Assembly (NCBI GenBank): GCA_015207585.1
Contig: JADEWQ010000013.1
Location: forward strand, 1-64,000
Source: Pleurocapsales cyanobacterium LEGE 06147
GTDB taxonomy: Bacteria > Cyanobacteriota > Cyanobacteriia > Cyanobacteriales > Xenococcaceae
Direction of reading: 5' to 3'
Length of the DNA stretch: 64,000 nt
Each line of letters starts with the position of its first letter. The stretch's first letter is position 1. The notes under the pieces were generated by a model, which was given only the letters and a program-made list of their open reading frames with translations, was not told where the DNA came from and searched no databases. Shown here one piece after another: positions 36,205 through 44,150 of the stretch. The position numbers and the translations under genes were made by a program.

Positions 36205-36360
36205 ATGAAACCTACCAATCACCGCATTCAATCCGATAACAATTTACGGTCAGTATCTGCACAAGCTCGTTTATTAATGAGTCAATGTCGTCAGAGGAAA
36301 CAAAATCGCATTCAATCCATGTTGCAGCGAGCGGCATCGGAAATAGGAATCGAGCGGTAA
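36205..36360 (+). CDS. Small basic protein, unknown
   Basis: A 51-residue Arg/Gln-rich protein (MKPTNHRIQSDNNLRSVSAQ, then ARLLMSQCRQRKQNRIQSML and QRAASEIGIER). ATG 36205 is preceded by AAAGAGGCGA, a plausible ribosome site. The helical, basic composition suggests nucleic-acid or ribosome contact, but no family is recognised. It is followed 22 bases later by another small gene, probably co-transcribed. Confidence 0.6.
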   Translation: MKPTNHRIQSDNNLRSVSAQARLLMSQCRQRKQNRIQSMLQRAASEIGIER

Positions 36361-36382
36361 TTTGGCATAGGAATGCAAGAAA

Positions 36383-36559
36383 ATGACCCAAATGAAACAA
36401 AATACACAACCAAGCTTCCAGAAAGGTTTTGAAACTTATTTTGAAACCCATCGAGTCAATCTTCTTAAAATTTTAGAGCATCGCCTAGAAGTTGCCCGAG
36501 CAAAGGGAGATGAAAATTTGATTCGTCAACTGGAAGCAGAAAAGAGCTACTACAACTAA
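36383..36559 (+). CDS. Small charged helical protein, unknown
   Basis: A 58-residue protein whose C-terminal half is one amphipathic helix (HRVNLLKILEHRLEVARAKG, DENLIRQLEAEKSYYN). Its closing pattern LExRLxxARAxGDxxLxxQLExE recurs in cyanobacterial small proteins as I remember them, but no function is known. ATG 36383 is chosen; an ATG at 36373 is in another frame. A hairpin about 60 bases downstream may end the transcript. Confidence 0.6.
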   Translation: MTQMKQNTQPSFQKGFETYFETHRVNLLKILEHRLEVARAKGDENLIRQLEAEKSYYN

Positions 36560-36619
36560 ATACAGTTGGAGTATTAAGATCTACTTATTCTCTAACTAGA
36601 CTGTAGTAATAAATTAAGG

Positions 36620-36648
36620 GGATGCTGAATATAAATTATTCAGCATCC
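36620..36648 (+). terminator. Hairpin downstream of the two small genes
   Basis: GGATGCTGAAT (36620-36630) and ATTCAGCATCC (36638-36648) form a perfect 11-bp stem with a 7-nt loop. The following TCTTAGTA is a poor T tract, so termination may be weak. Confidence 0.55.
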
Positions 36649-36987
36649 TCTTAGTATAGGAAGCAATGACCAAGCTTGATTGAAATCAATTAACTCTTCA
36701 TTAGACCTCTTGCATGAATCAAGCGATCGCATTATTAACGCAGCGGAGCCAGTTAACTCGGTAACTCCCACCAGCGGCTTTCACCCATCCGCTGCCATGA
36801 CGTTATGCTCAAATTCAAACAGTAAATTCCTTAGCTTTATAGGAGACGAACAATGACATCAGCTGCTGTATTGCTCGAGCACTTGCCGTTATGGGTTATT
36901 GGAGACATAATTTTTGCTGAGTAGTATGTTAGCGTTAACTATAACTCATCAAAGTCTTGGAAATTATAAGTAGAAGATGGATGAGCT
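36649..36987. other. Intergenic region before the AraC-PetD ORF
   Basis: It contains one tiny ORF (36853-36924) and otherwise no recognised element. Confidence 0.4.
36853..36924 (+). CDS. Very short ORF with a good ribosome site
   Basis: AGGAG at 36841-36845 precedes ATG 36853, which encodes 23 residues (MTSAAVLLEHLPLWVIGDII, then FAE). The initiation region looks genuine but the product is so short that it is more likely a truncated gene or leader peptide. No family recognised. Confidence 0.3.
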   Translation: MTSAAVLLEHLPLWVIGDIIFAE

Positions 36988-38082
36988 ATGGCAACAGCTA
37001 AAGTGCAAACCCTAGATTTTGCCCAACCAAACCCCCTAGCGCAGATCTTTCCACAAGCCGCCCCCTTGCTCTCTAGCCACAAGGCAGGCTGGAATGGGTT
37101 TTATTTCAGTCATTATCGGCTTCCCGATCATGAGATGCCAGAATCAAGTCTTGTCCAGCACCTCCTGAGTATTTTTATTGGGAACTCTAAAACTAGCCTG
37201 ACGGTCGAAGGTCACTTTCAAAACGAGTGTTTTACCCGAGGGGATATTGGTATCGTTCCGGCTAATCGACTCACGCCGAGGACGTGGTGTCATGGAGAAG
37301 TAGAGTATCTCAACCTCTGTTTGGAGCCTGAGCTATTAACCCGTTTAATCGACGAAGCCTTACCGCCTGTTGAACTGGTTCCGCATCTTAAGTTTCGCGA
37401 TCCACTTATTTATCAAATTGGACAGGCACTAAAGACAGAACTGGAAGCCAATGACGCAAACAGCTGTTTTTATGCTGAATCCCTGGTAACCGCACTGATT
37501 GTGCATCTCCTGCGACGATACGCTAAGCAAGTGCCGGTACTGAGGGTTAGTACAGGAGGCTTGCCAAAGTACAGACTGAAAACCGCGATCGCTTACATCC
37601 ATGATAGTTTGGATCGGACTTTAAGCCTGAGGGAATTGGCTACTGTGGTTCAGATGAGTCCTCATTATTTTGCCTACTACGGTGAACCTGGCTGGCCCAA
37701 TGACATCCTCTACATGTTCCCCATTGTGATTTCAGGTACCATTGGCCTGTGTGTGGGATTGGCAGTTCTTGACCCAGCGATGATTGGAGAGCCTGCCAAT
37801 CCTTTCGCCACGCCCCTGGAAATTCTGCCGGAGTGGTACCTCTATCCTGTCTTTCAGATTCTTCGCATTGTTCCTAACAAACTACTGGACATAGCTATGA
37901 TGGTCTCTATTCCGTTAGGGCTGATGTGTATTCCATTTATCGAGAGTGTCAATAAATTTCAAAATCCCTTTCGTCGCCCGCTCGCCACAATTGTTTTTTT
38001 GATTGGCACTCTAATTACGCTTTGGCTTGGGATTGGTGCTACTTTCCCAATTGATAAGTCTCTAACTTTTGGTTTGTTTTAG
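36988..38082 (+). CDS. Chimeric ORF: AraC-type regulator N-terminus joined in frame to cytochrome b6-f subunit IV (PetD)
   Basis: A 364-residue frame made of two unrelated parts. Residues 1-229 are an AraC-family regulator: a sensor domain ([20 protein letters not shown]) and the first half of the DNA-binding domain ([27 protein letters not shown]). At codon 230 (about 37675) it passes into [20 protein letters not shown] and continues to the end as PetD, residues about 26-160, with [20 protein letters not shown], the Qo-site PEWY motif, [15 protein letters not shown] and the terminal [12 protein letters not shown]. All three PetD membrane helices remain; the PetD N-terminus and the second AraC helix-turn-helix are lost. 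petB is not adjacent. It is probably a recombination product and unlikely to act as a regulator. A functional petD should exist elsewhere. Confidence 0.85.
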   Translation: MATAKVQTLDFAQPNPLAQIFPQAAPLLSSHKAGWNGFYFSHYRLPDHEMPESSLVQHLLSIFIGNSKTSLTVEGHFQNECFTRGDIGIVPANRLTPRTWCHGEVEYLNLCLEPELLTRLIDEALPPVELVPHLKFRDPLIYQIGQALKTELEANDANSCFYAESLVTALIVHLLRRYAKQVPVLRVSTGGLPKYRLKTAIAYIHDSLDRTLSLRELATVVQMSPHYFAYYGEPGWPNDILYMFPIVISGTIGLCVGLAVLDPAMIGEPANPFATPLEILPEWYLYPVFQILRIVPNKLLDIAMMVSIPLGLMCIPFIESVNKFQNPFRRPLATIVFLIGTLITLWLGIGATFPIDKSLTFGLF

Positions 38083-38222
38083 GGATTCCAACCTGCAACA
38101 ACCCTACCAAAAACTTCGTATGAGTTGGCTGACTACAAGCATTCATACACTTTCATCCTTAATCTGCTAGCGATCGCTGTTTTTCCCTTTCATCAAAATT
38201 ATGCAAAACCTATATATAGATC

Positions 38223-38248
38223 TGTTATGAAAATCGATTTTCATAACA
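38223..38248. promoter_or_regulatory. Perfect 26-bp palindrome between petD-like ORF and sigF
   Basis: Each half is TGTTATGAAAATC and its exact inverse. It lies in the convergent gap between the chimeric ORF and sigF. It could be a bidirectional terminator stem (no T tract follows) or a protein-binding site. Confidence 0.4.
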
Positions 38249-38312
38249 AGTCTAATCTTGGTTGAAAACAATTTTTATTGCTGGTGGCATGCTATAGCTA
38301 GGCGCAGTTTTC

Positions 38313-39077
38313 CTATCCCATTGATTTTTTGAGCAGATTAAGTCCTTTTTTTAACTGACGCGATACGGTTACCACACTAATACCCAGTAACTTAGCCGTC
38401 TCTTTTTGGGTCAAATCGTGCAAAAAAACAAACTCTAGTACATTTCTAGTTCGATCTTCTAACTCGGATAAAGCATATTGTAAGCGAAGACAATCCTCAT
38501 GAGCTAGTTGAAAACTGCGATGTTTAGGGTCGGGAACGAGTTCGCCCAAGCTAGTCTGAGTATCGCTATCATTACCCACAGAAACATCTAAACTTACAGG
38601 TCTTCTATTCTGATAGGCTAACTTAATATCTTGCCATTCTTTGACAGAAATTTCTAAGAATTGAGCTATTTCTGAATCTGTAGGTTGACGATGAAAACGC
38701 TCGCGAAAATCCTGAGCAAAAGAAATAGATTGTTGTCTTAATTCTAACCAACGTCGCGGGATGCGAACAGTACAACTTTTATCTCTTAAATAATGCTGGA
38801 TTTCACCACGAATATAGGGAATAGCAAAAGAGCTAAAAGCATGACCTTTTTCTAAATCAAAACGTTCGATGGCTCGAATTAAGCCGATACAACCAACTTG
38901 CAATAAATCTTCATAGCTTTCGTTACATTGATGTACCCAATGATGTGCTTCTTTCTTGACTAGTCCAACGTTCAACTCCATGATTTGATTGCGTAAAGAA
39001 GGAGTTTTTGATTTGTAATAATTTTGAAATAAACGTAAACTATCAATTTTAATATTGTTATTAACACAAGCTGACAT
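38313..39077 (-). CDS. sigF: RNA polymerase group 3 sigma factor, SigF type
   Basis: A 254-residue sigma factor of the SigB/F/G class. Region 2 is seen in SYEDLLQVGCIGLIRAIERF and HAFSSFAIPYIRGEIQHYLR, region 3 in RRWLELRQQSISFAQDFRER, and region 4 in LTQKETAKLLGISVVTVSRQ. There is no region 1.1. In Synechocystis SigF controls type IV pili and motility; this role is inferred by family. No anti-sigma gene is beside it. An AT-rich 800-base gap lies upstream. Confidence 0.85.
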   Translation of the reverse strand: MSACVNNNIKIDSLRLFQNYYKSKTPSLRNQIMELNVGLVKKEAHHWVHQCNESYEDLLQVGCIGLIRAIERFDLEKGHAFSSFAIPYIRGEIQHYLRDKSCTVRIPRRWLELRQQSISFAQDFRERFHRQPTDSEIAQFLEISVKEWQDIKLAYQNRRPVSLDVSVGNDSDTQTSLGELVPDPKHRSFQLAHEDCLRLQYALSELEDRTRNVLEFVFLHDLTQKETAKLLGISVVTVSRQLKKGLNLLKKSMG

Positions 39078-39828
39078 CTTAATAATCCCTGTTTTGAGAG
39101 CAAATAATATTTTTTAGAGCAAGCTTTTTATCTAAAAAACGATTTAGCTTTTTAAACCATAAATATTTTTTTAACAATAAAGGTTGGTTCAATCCACAAC
39201 TAAACCAAGCTTATTATTTGCTACCCCTTGGAAACAACAGCATTTCTACTATTAATTATCTATGAAATAAAGTAAACAAACCTTAATTATACCGATCGCA
39301 TATTTGGATTATGTGAAAATACGTAGTTATTTATTTTGAAAACATCTTTAATTTCAATTAGTTTCGGGTTCTTAAAAGTAAAAATTAATCTTTTCCTTTC
39401 AATCGATATCTGTATTAATAAAATTATGACTCTTAAAAACTGAAAGCAAATAGCATATTTTAAATAAGTGAGATGTGCTATGCTAAACGAAATTTATTAT
39501 TTTAATTTAACATAAAAGCGTGTGGGATTAATTTACGACAAAAGAATATTGATGTTTATGAAAATAAAAAGATTTTTCAACGTCAACTAGCCTAAAATTT
39601 TGTGTTGCTTTGATACTAATTTTAAAAAATGCCTATAGAGATAGAAAACAATTTTCTATTTTTATAGCGTTTTGATTTAAATGAGGTACAGAAAACACTT
39701 GTTTTTTTTGTTGATAGTTGATTAATTTTTCCCTGTTCTCTGACCACTACAAGATGTACTCCACTTAACCGAAAATTGCTATATATCGCTCTTTTCCCTA
39801 ATTTTATTTGTAGTAAATATTAATATAA
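39078..39828. other. Long AT-rich intergenic region
   Basis: About 750 bases between sigF and the phosphoketolase-like gene show no credible ORF, RNA or repeat by eye. The sigF promoter is expected near 39078-39200. Confidence 0.5.
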
Positions 39829-39859
39829 AACCCTACCTGAGATTAACTCAGATAGGGTT
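39829..39859 (-). terminator. Terminator hairpin of the phosphoketolase-like gene
   Basis: AACCCTACCTGAG and CTCAGATAGGGTT form a 12-bp stem with one mismatch and a 5-nt loop; on the minus strand TTTTAT follows. Confidence 0.65.
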
Positions 39860-39882
39860 AAATAATTTAATTGAAACCGATT

Positions 39883-42102
39883 TTAACCAACTAATGCGAT
39901 CGCTCTTTTGACAAAATTCTCAGCAGTCAAGCCATTATATGCCATAATTTGACCCGCGCTGGCAGCAGTTTCACCCCGCTTCCAAGCAAAGGTATCTCGC
40001 GGACAATTACTGCGCAACATAACAGGTTCTAGCATACCGCTCGTGCCTCCGGTAACACCAATTACGGCATCGCCGCTAAATAAGCGTTCAAATCCTTCAT
40101 CATCTAAGAAATGACTGTCAGGCTCTTTACAGGTTTCCCAAGCGACATCATCGGGACGATATAAACGACGGGGACTGATTATTGAAACAATTCTCACTCC
40201 AATCCCTTCATCTTCCAAATGCAAAGCTGCATCAAATACTGGAATGAGAGTCATATCCCCAACTACTGCAAATACAACTTTCTTTTTACCTTCGGTGTCA
40301 TGCAGTACTACCCCGCCATCTTGCAAGGCTTGCCGAGTTTGCTCAAAAGTTGTCCGTATCGGTAAAGGAGATTTACTTGCGGTAATTATTATTCCTTTAT
40401 TTTTTGTAGTCAGTGCCCAATCATAACAGACTTGAATACTATTAGCATCGCAGGGGAACAAGGGAAAAATATTACCGTTGCGCATCATTGAGGCAAAATA
40501 GTTTTCAATTTCGGGACGCTGGTGAGTCCAACCATTGCGCCCTTGTTCGAGTGCTCCTGCAGTAAACAATGTAATAGTAGAAGGAGTAGAACGGCGCAAT
40601 TCTGCCATCGCTTGGATTACTGTTTGCCAAATAGGCAAGCCATTGATGGCAAAGGATTCATAAGAACACCACAGGGTCCGCACTCCAAATAAAGCTAAGC
40701 TGGCGGCTAAACCCGCACAAGCATCTTCACTCAAGGGTTCGTATACTTGACCTTTAGGTCCCTGAAAGTAAGTATCGTCAGGGGTGGGATGGACAATCTT
40801 CAGGGCAACGTTAACATTGTTAATCCCAGAAGCGGCGTTACCGTCAGCATTGGAAATAATAAAATTGGAGTCTTTTTTACCTACATGGGCAATTAATTCT
40901 CCCATTGCCGTAGTTGCTACCTTTTTATCGCCTTTAACTGGAAATTCTTGTAGAGGTAATTCTCCTAAATCTGGCAGGGACAACTCTTTCTCCGTGACTA
41001 CATGATGAGAAGCGGGACCACCACCCGCACGTTCAAAGTTAGTCCGTACTACTTGCCAAGCCACGGGAGTCAAGGCACGCTTTTTAAGCGCACTGACAAT
41101 GTAATCTTTTTCTAAGGTGTCTCCAGGATAAAGATTATGGGATTGAGCACCCCGTTTGTGAACTCCAGCACCCTTAAGTTGTTTGACAATCAGTACCGTC
41201 AGCTTACCACTCATTGCCGATTTCGCAGCCTTGTCTGTCGCTTCTAAGACTGCTTGAGTAAATTCCAGCCGTTTTTCAAAGGAAAACTCGGTGCTATCTA
41301 CATAATCGCCAGATTGGTTGGCATCATCGAAGTCTTTAGCATTAACTAAAATAATTTCTTGGAAGCCGTTGCCCTCCCAATATTCGATCATCTCTTCGTT
41401 AGGTTTGGTAGACACCATACTATGATGTTCTTGGCTGTAACCGTTCCAAACTAAAATGGGGAGAAAATTGGTGACATTAGGATAGGCAGTGTGAAAGTGA
41501 CTAAAACTACTCATGATGTAAGGTTCGCCCAAACCACCGTCGCCAATAGTTACGGGAAATAATATGTCGGGATGTAATTTTGCTCCCGCCATGGCAAAGT
41601 GCTGTCCCTGTCCTAGCGGTCCGGCTGGATTGAGAAGTCCGGGGATTTGACCGGAAAGATGCCCCAGTAGTCCGTGCATTTCTCGAAAGCGTTCCCGCAA
41701 TTGCTCTACAGTTTCAATGCCCATATCTTCTAGGGAACGATCTAGAAACATGTTGCTATAAAATCCAGGAGCATGGTGTCCGACTTCGGTAATAATGTTT
41801 TTATAACCCAGCATAACCAGTGCTGCAATTGCTTCGGCAATGCTGGCAAATCCTCCTGGGTGTCCGGATGCTTTAGATGCCGTAACTTGCAGAGTTAAAT
41901 AACGTAGCGCATCAGCCGCTAACAGGGTTTGATAAACCGCTGCTTTATCTGAGGGAGATGAAATTGCTGTTTTGCCCGCTTCAATCGCTGGTTTTTGTCC
42001 ACATTCCTCAAAACCAGGCAAATTATCTTTAAAATATTGAATTCCTTGACAAAAAGCTGGAACATTGGTTGCAACGGTCATAGAATTAAATACCTCGTTC
42101 AC
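39883..42102 (-). CDS. Thiamine-diphosphate-dependent phosphoketolase/transketolase-like enzyme
   Basis: A 739-residue ThDP enzyme. The N-terminal pyrophosphate-binding half has ASKASGHPGGFASIAEAIAA and VTIGDGGLGEPY (GDG motif); the pyrimidine-binding half has AGLAASLALFGVRTLWCSYE; the C-terminal domain ends with KRGETAASAGQIMAYNGLTA. Full phosphoketolases are about 790-820 residues and split xylulose 5-phosphate to acetyl phosphate; this shorter type, as in Synechocystis Sll0529, is related but its substrate is not certain. The first in-frame ATG gives the stated length; a second Met at residue 8 is an alternative. It is monocistronic. Confidence 0.8.
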   Translation of the reverse strand: MNEVFNSMTVATNVPAFCQGIQYFKDNLPGFEECGQKPAIEAGKTAISSPSDKAAVYQTLLAADALRYLTLQVTASKASGHPGGFASIAEAIAALVMLGYKNIITEVGHHAPGFYSNMFLDRSLEDMGIETVEQLRERFREMHGLLGHLSGQIPGLLNPAGPLGQGQHFAMAGAKLHPDILFPVTIGDGGLGEPYIMSSFSHFHTAYPNVTNFLPILVWNGYSQEHHSMVSTKPNEEMIEYWEGNGFQEIILVNAKDFDDANQSGDYVDSTEFSFEKRLEFTQAVLEATDKAAKSAMSGKLTVLIVKQLKGAGVHKRGAQSHNLYPGDTLEKDYIVSALKKRALTPVAWQVVRTNFERAGGGPASHHVVTEKELSLPDLGELPLQEFPVKGDKKVATTAMGELIAHVGKKDSNFIISNADGNAASGINNVNVALKIVHPTPDDTYFQGPKGQVYEPLSEDACAGLAASLALFGVRTLWCSYESFAINGLPIWQTVIQAMAELRRSTPSTITLFTAGALEQGRNGWTHQRPEIENYFASMMRNGNIFPLFPCDANSIQVCYDWALTTKNKGIIITASKSPLPIRTTFEQTRQALQDGGVVLHDTEGKKKVVFAVVGDMTLIPVFDAALHLEDEGIGVRIVSIISPRRLYRPDDVAWETCKEPDSHFLDDEGFERLFSGDAVIGVTGGTSGMLEPVMLRSNCPRDTFAWKRGETAASAGQIMAYNGLTAENFVKRAIALVG

Positions 42103-42207
42103 ATAACTGCAAGTATTAAATAAATCTTACAGTTTGGCGAGGTGGTAGGGTTATTGAATCTATAGAGATTGAACTAGTGAAATATTTTATGGTTATTATT
42201 GATAAAT

Positions 42208-42405
42208 TTAATTATCGGGAAAAAAGCGATCGCTAACTCCATGAACGTCAACACTAATCAAACGATTTTGCCGATCTAGCAAATAAATACCCCAACGTTG
42301 CACGGCTAAGTAATTACCTACGGTCTCCATAAAATGCGATCGCAATTCGGCTTCATTTTTTGCTAAGGCGATCGCTTCAATTACAGTTTGTAGAGAATTC
42401 GCCAT
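42208..42405 (-). pseudogene. N-terminal fragment of a GAF-domain LuxR-type regulator
   Basis: 65 residues (MANSLQTVIEAIALAKNEAE, LRSHFMETVGNYLAVQRWGI, YLLDRQNRLISVDVHGVSDR) match the beginning of cyanobacterial regulators in which a GAF-like domain is followed by a LuxR helix-turn-helix. A stop after FFPDN cuts off the rest, and no C-terminal part is found downstream. It lies directly upstream of the phosphoketolase-like gene on the same strand. The family call is tentative. Confidence 0.5.
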
Positions 42406-42499
42406 TCAACGCCCTAAAAGTACCCACTCGGGTACTCCCGTTTCTAGAAATTTATTCTTATCATATCTTTCTCAAAGAGAGAAAAAGCTTTAGGAAATT

Positions 42500-43198
42500 A
42501 TGAATCAAGCAGAATACAAAGTCGGGCTAGTAATTTATCCAGAAATGACCCAAATTGATATTACAGGACCCCATCAAGTCTTTGCTTTTATGCCTAACAC
42601 TCAGATTTATTGGTTGTGGAAAAAAATTGAACCAGTCAGAAGCAACGATGGCTTAACCATAATGCCAGATACTACTTTTGTCGATTGTCCTACTCTAGAT
42701 GTAATTTGCGTACCGGGAGGTCCAGGACAGATCGATATGATGAGAGACGAGCAGATGCTAGAATTTTTGCAACAACAAGCTAAAACTGCCAAATATATCA
42801 CTTCTGTTTGTACTGGTTCTCTAATTTTAGCTGCTGCCGGACTGCTTCAAGGTTATCGTGCTGGTTGTCATTGGGCATTTTTGGAACAGTTAGCCATGTT
42901 AGGCGTAGAAGTTAGTAGCGAAAGAGTTGTAAGCGATCGCAACCGCATTACGGGAGGTGGTGCAACTGCTGGATTAGATTTTGGTTTAGTCGTAGTTAGT
43001 CAGCTTTGTGGGGAAGAAACAGCCAAAATGATTCAACTTCTACTACAGTATGACCCTCAGCCTCCTTTTAATGCGGGTTCGCCCAGACAGGCAGGAGAAG
43101 ATTTAGTCAAACAGGTTAAAACTTTTGGTAAAGAATTAATAGCAGCTTCCCAAGCACGGACAAAAGAAACAGCCATTAAGTTAAAAATTGCTGTTTAA
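42500..43198 (+). CDS. DJ-1/PfpI family protein
   Basis: A 232-residue protein of the DJ-1/PfpI superfamily. The nucleophile Cys is in YITSVCTGSLILAAAGLLQG at the elbow, preceded by VICVPGGPGQ and followed by CHW and ITGGGATAGLDFGL, the pattern of isonitrile-hydratase-like members. An enzymatic activity is likely, but the substrate is unknown. It is divergent from the LuxR fragment. Confidence 0.85.
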   Translation: MNQAEYKVGLVIYPEMTQIDITGPHQVFAFMPNTQIYWLWKKIEPVRSNDGLTIMPDTTFVDCPTLDVICVPGGPGQIDMMRDEQMLEFLQQQAKTAKYITSVCTGSLILAAAGLLQGYRAGCHWAFLEQLAMLGVEVSSERVVSDRNRITGGGATAGLDFGLVVVSQLCGEETAKMIQLLLQYDPQPPFNAGSPRQAGEDLVKQVKTFGKELIAASQARTKETAIKLKIAV

Positions 43199-43286
43199 TT
43201 CTTTGATTGTTAAGTTAGGTCGGTCAAATTAAATAAAAAATGAGAAGTCGCGCACCAGAGGCGAGGTATCAACCCAAGAAATTCTA

Positions 43287-44078
43287 ATGAATACTCAGTA
43301 CAATTCCAAAGCTCGATGGAACGCTAATCTTTATGAGAGTAAACATTCTTTTGTCTGGCAGTATGGAACCGATCTAATAAACTTACTCTCTCCTCAAAAA
43401 GGTGAGAAAATTCTCGATTTAGGTTGTGGTACGGGTCAACTAACAGATAAAATTGCCGCTACTGGTGCAGACATAGTCGGGATCGATCGCTCTCCTGCAA
43501 TGATTGCTAAGGCAAAGGAAAACTATCCCAAAATCCAATTTATAGTCGCTGATGGTGCCCACTTTTCTTTTCCCGAGAAGTTCGATGCTATTTTTTCTAA
43601 TGCCGCTTTACATTGGATTAAGCCGCCAGAAGCAGCGATCGCCTGTATTGGGCAAGCACTAAAATCAGAAGGTCGTTTTATAGCAGAATTCGGCGGTAAG
43701 GGGAATGTAGAGCAAATTATAGCCGCTATTGATATCGCCCTAAACAAAAGTGGCTATCAACTCCAGTCAGAATTAAACCCCTGGTATTTCCCTAGCATTG
43801 GCGAATATACAATTCTTTTAGAACGGCAAGGATTTGAAGTGACTTACGCTACTTTGGTGGCACGCCCAACAAAACTGAATGGAGGAGAAATGGGATTGCG
43901 TAATTGGTTAGAAATGTTTGCTAGCAGCTTGCTGTCTATTGTTTCTCCTTCAACCAAAGTAGATATAATGACAGAAATCGAGAAACAATTAAAATCGATT
44001 CTTTATCGAGATGGCAGTTGGGTGGCTGATTACAAAAGAATAAGAGTTATCGCTACAAAAAAGATAACTTCACAGTAA
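43287..44078 (+). CDS. Class I SAM-dependent methyltransferase
   Basis: A 263-residue methyltransferase resembling trans-aconitate methyltransferase: ILDLGCGTGQLTDKIAATGA binds SAM, VGIDRSPAMIAKAKENYPKI is post I, FDAIFSNAALHWIKPPEAAI motif II, and LKSEGRFIAEFGG motif III. Substrate cannot be told from sequence. Confidence 0.85.
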   Translation: MNTQYNSKARWNANLYESKHSFVWQYGTDLINLLSPQKGEKILDLGCGTGQLTDKIAATGADIVGIDRSPAMIAKAKENYPKIQFIVADGAHFSFPEKFDAIFSNAALHWIKPPEAAIACIGQALKSEGRFIAEFGGKGNVEQIIAAIDIALNKSGYQLQSELNPWYFPSIGEYTILLERQGFEVTYATLVARPTKLNGGEMGLRNWLEMFASSLLSIVSPSTKVDIMTEIEKQLKSILYRDGSWVADYKRIRVIATKKITSQ

Positions 44079-44150
44079 GATCGCCCATACTGATAACTGA
44101 AGAGATAAGCTATGGTAAGAGGCAAATTGGGCAATTAAGAGGGGGCGGTA

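Noticed and set aside
36988..38082. Intact AraC regulator or intact petD
   Set aside because: The regulator lacks its second helix-turn-helix and the PetD part lacks its first 25 residues; only the chimera is present.
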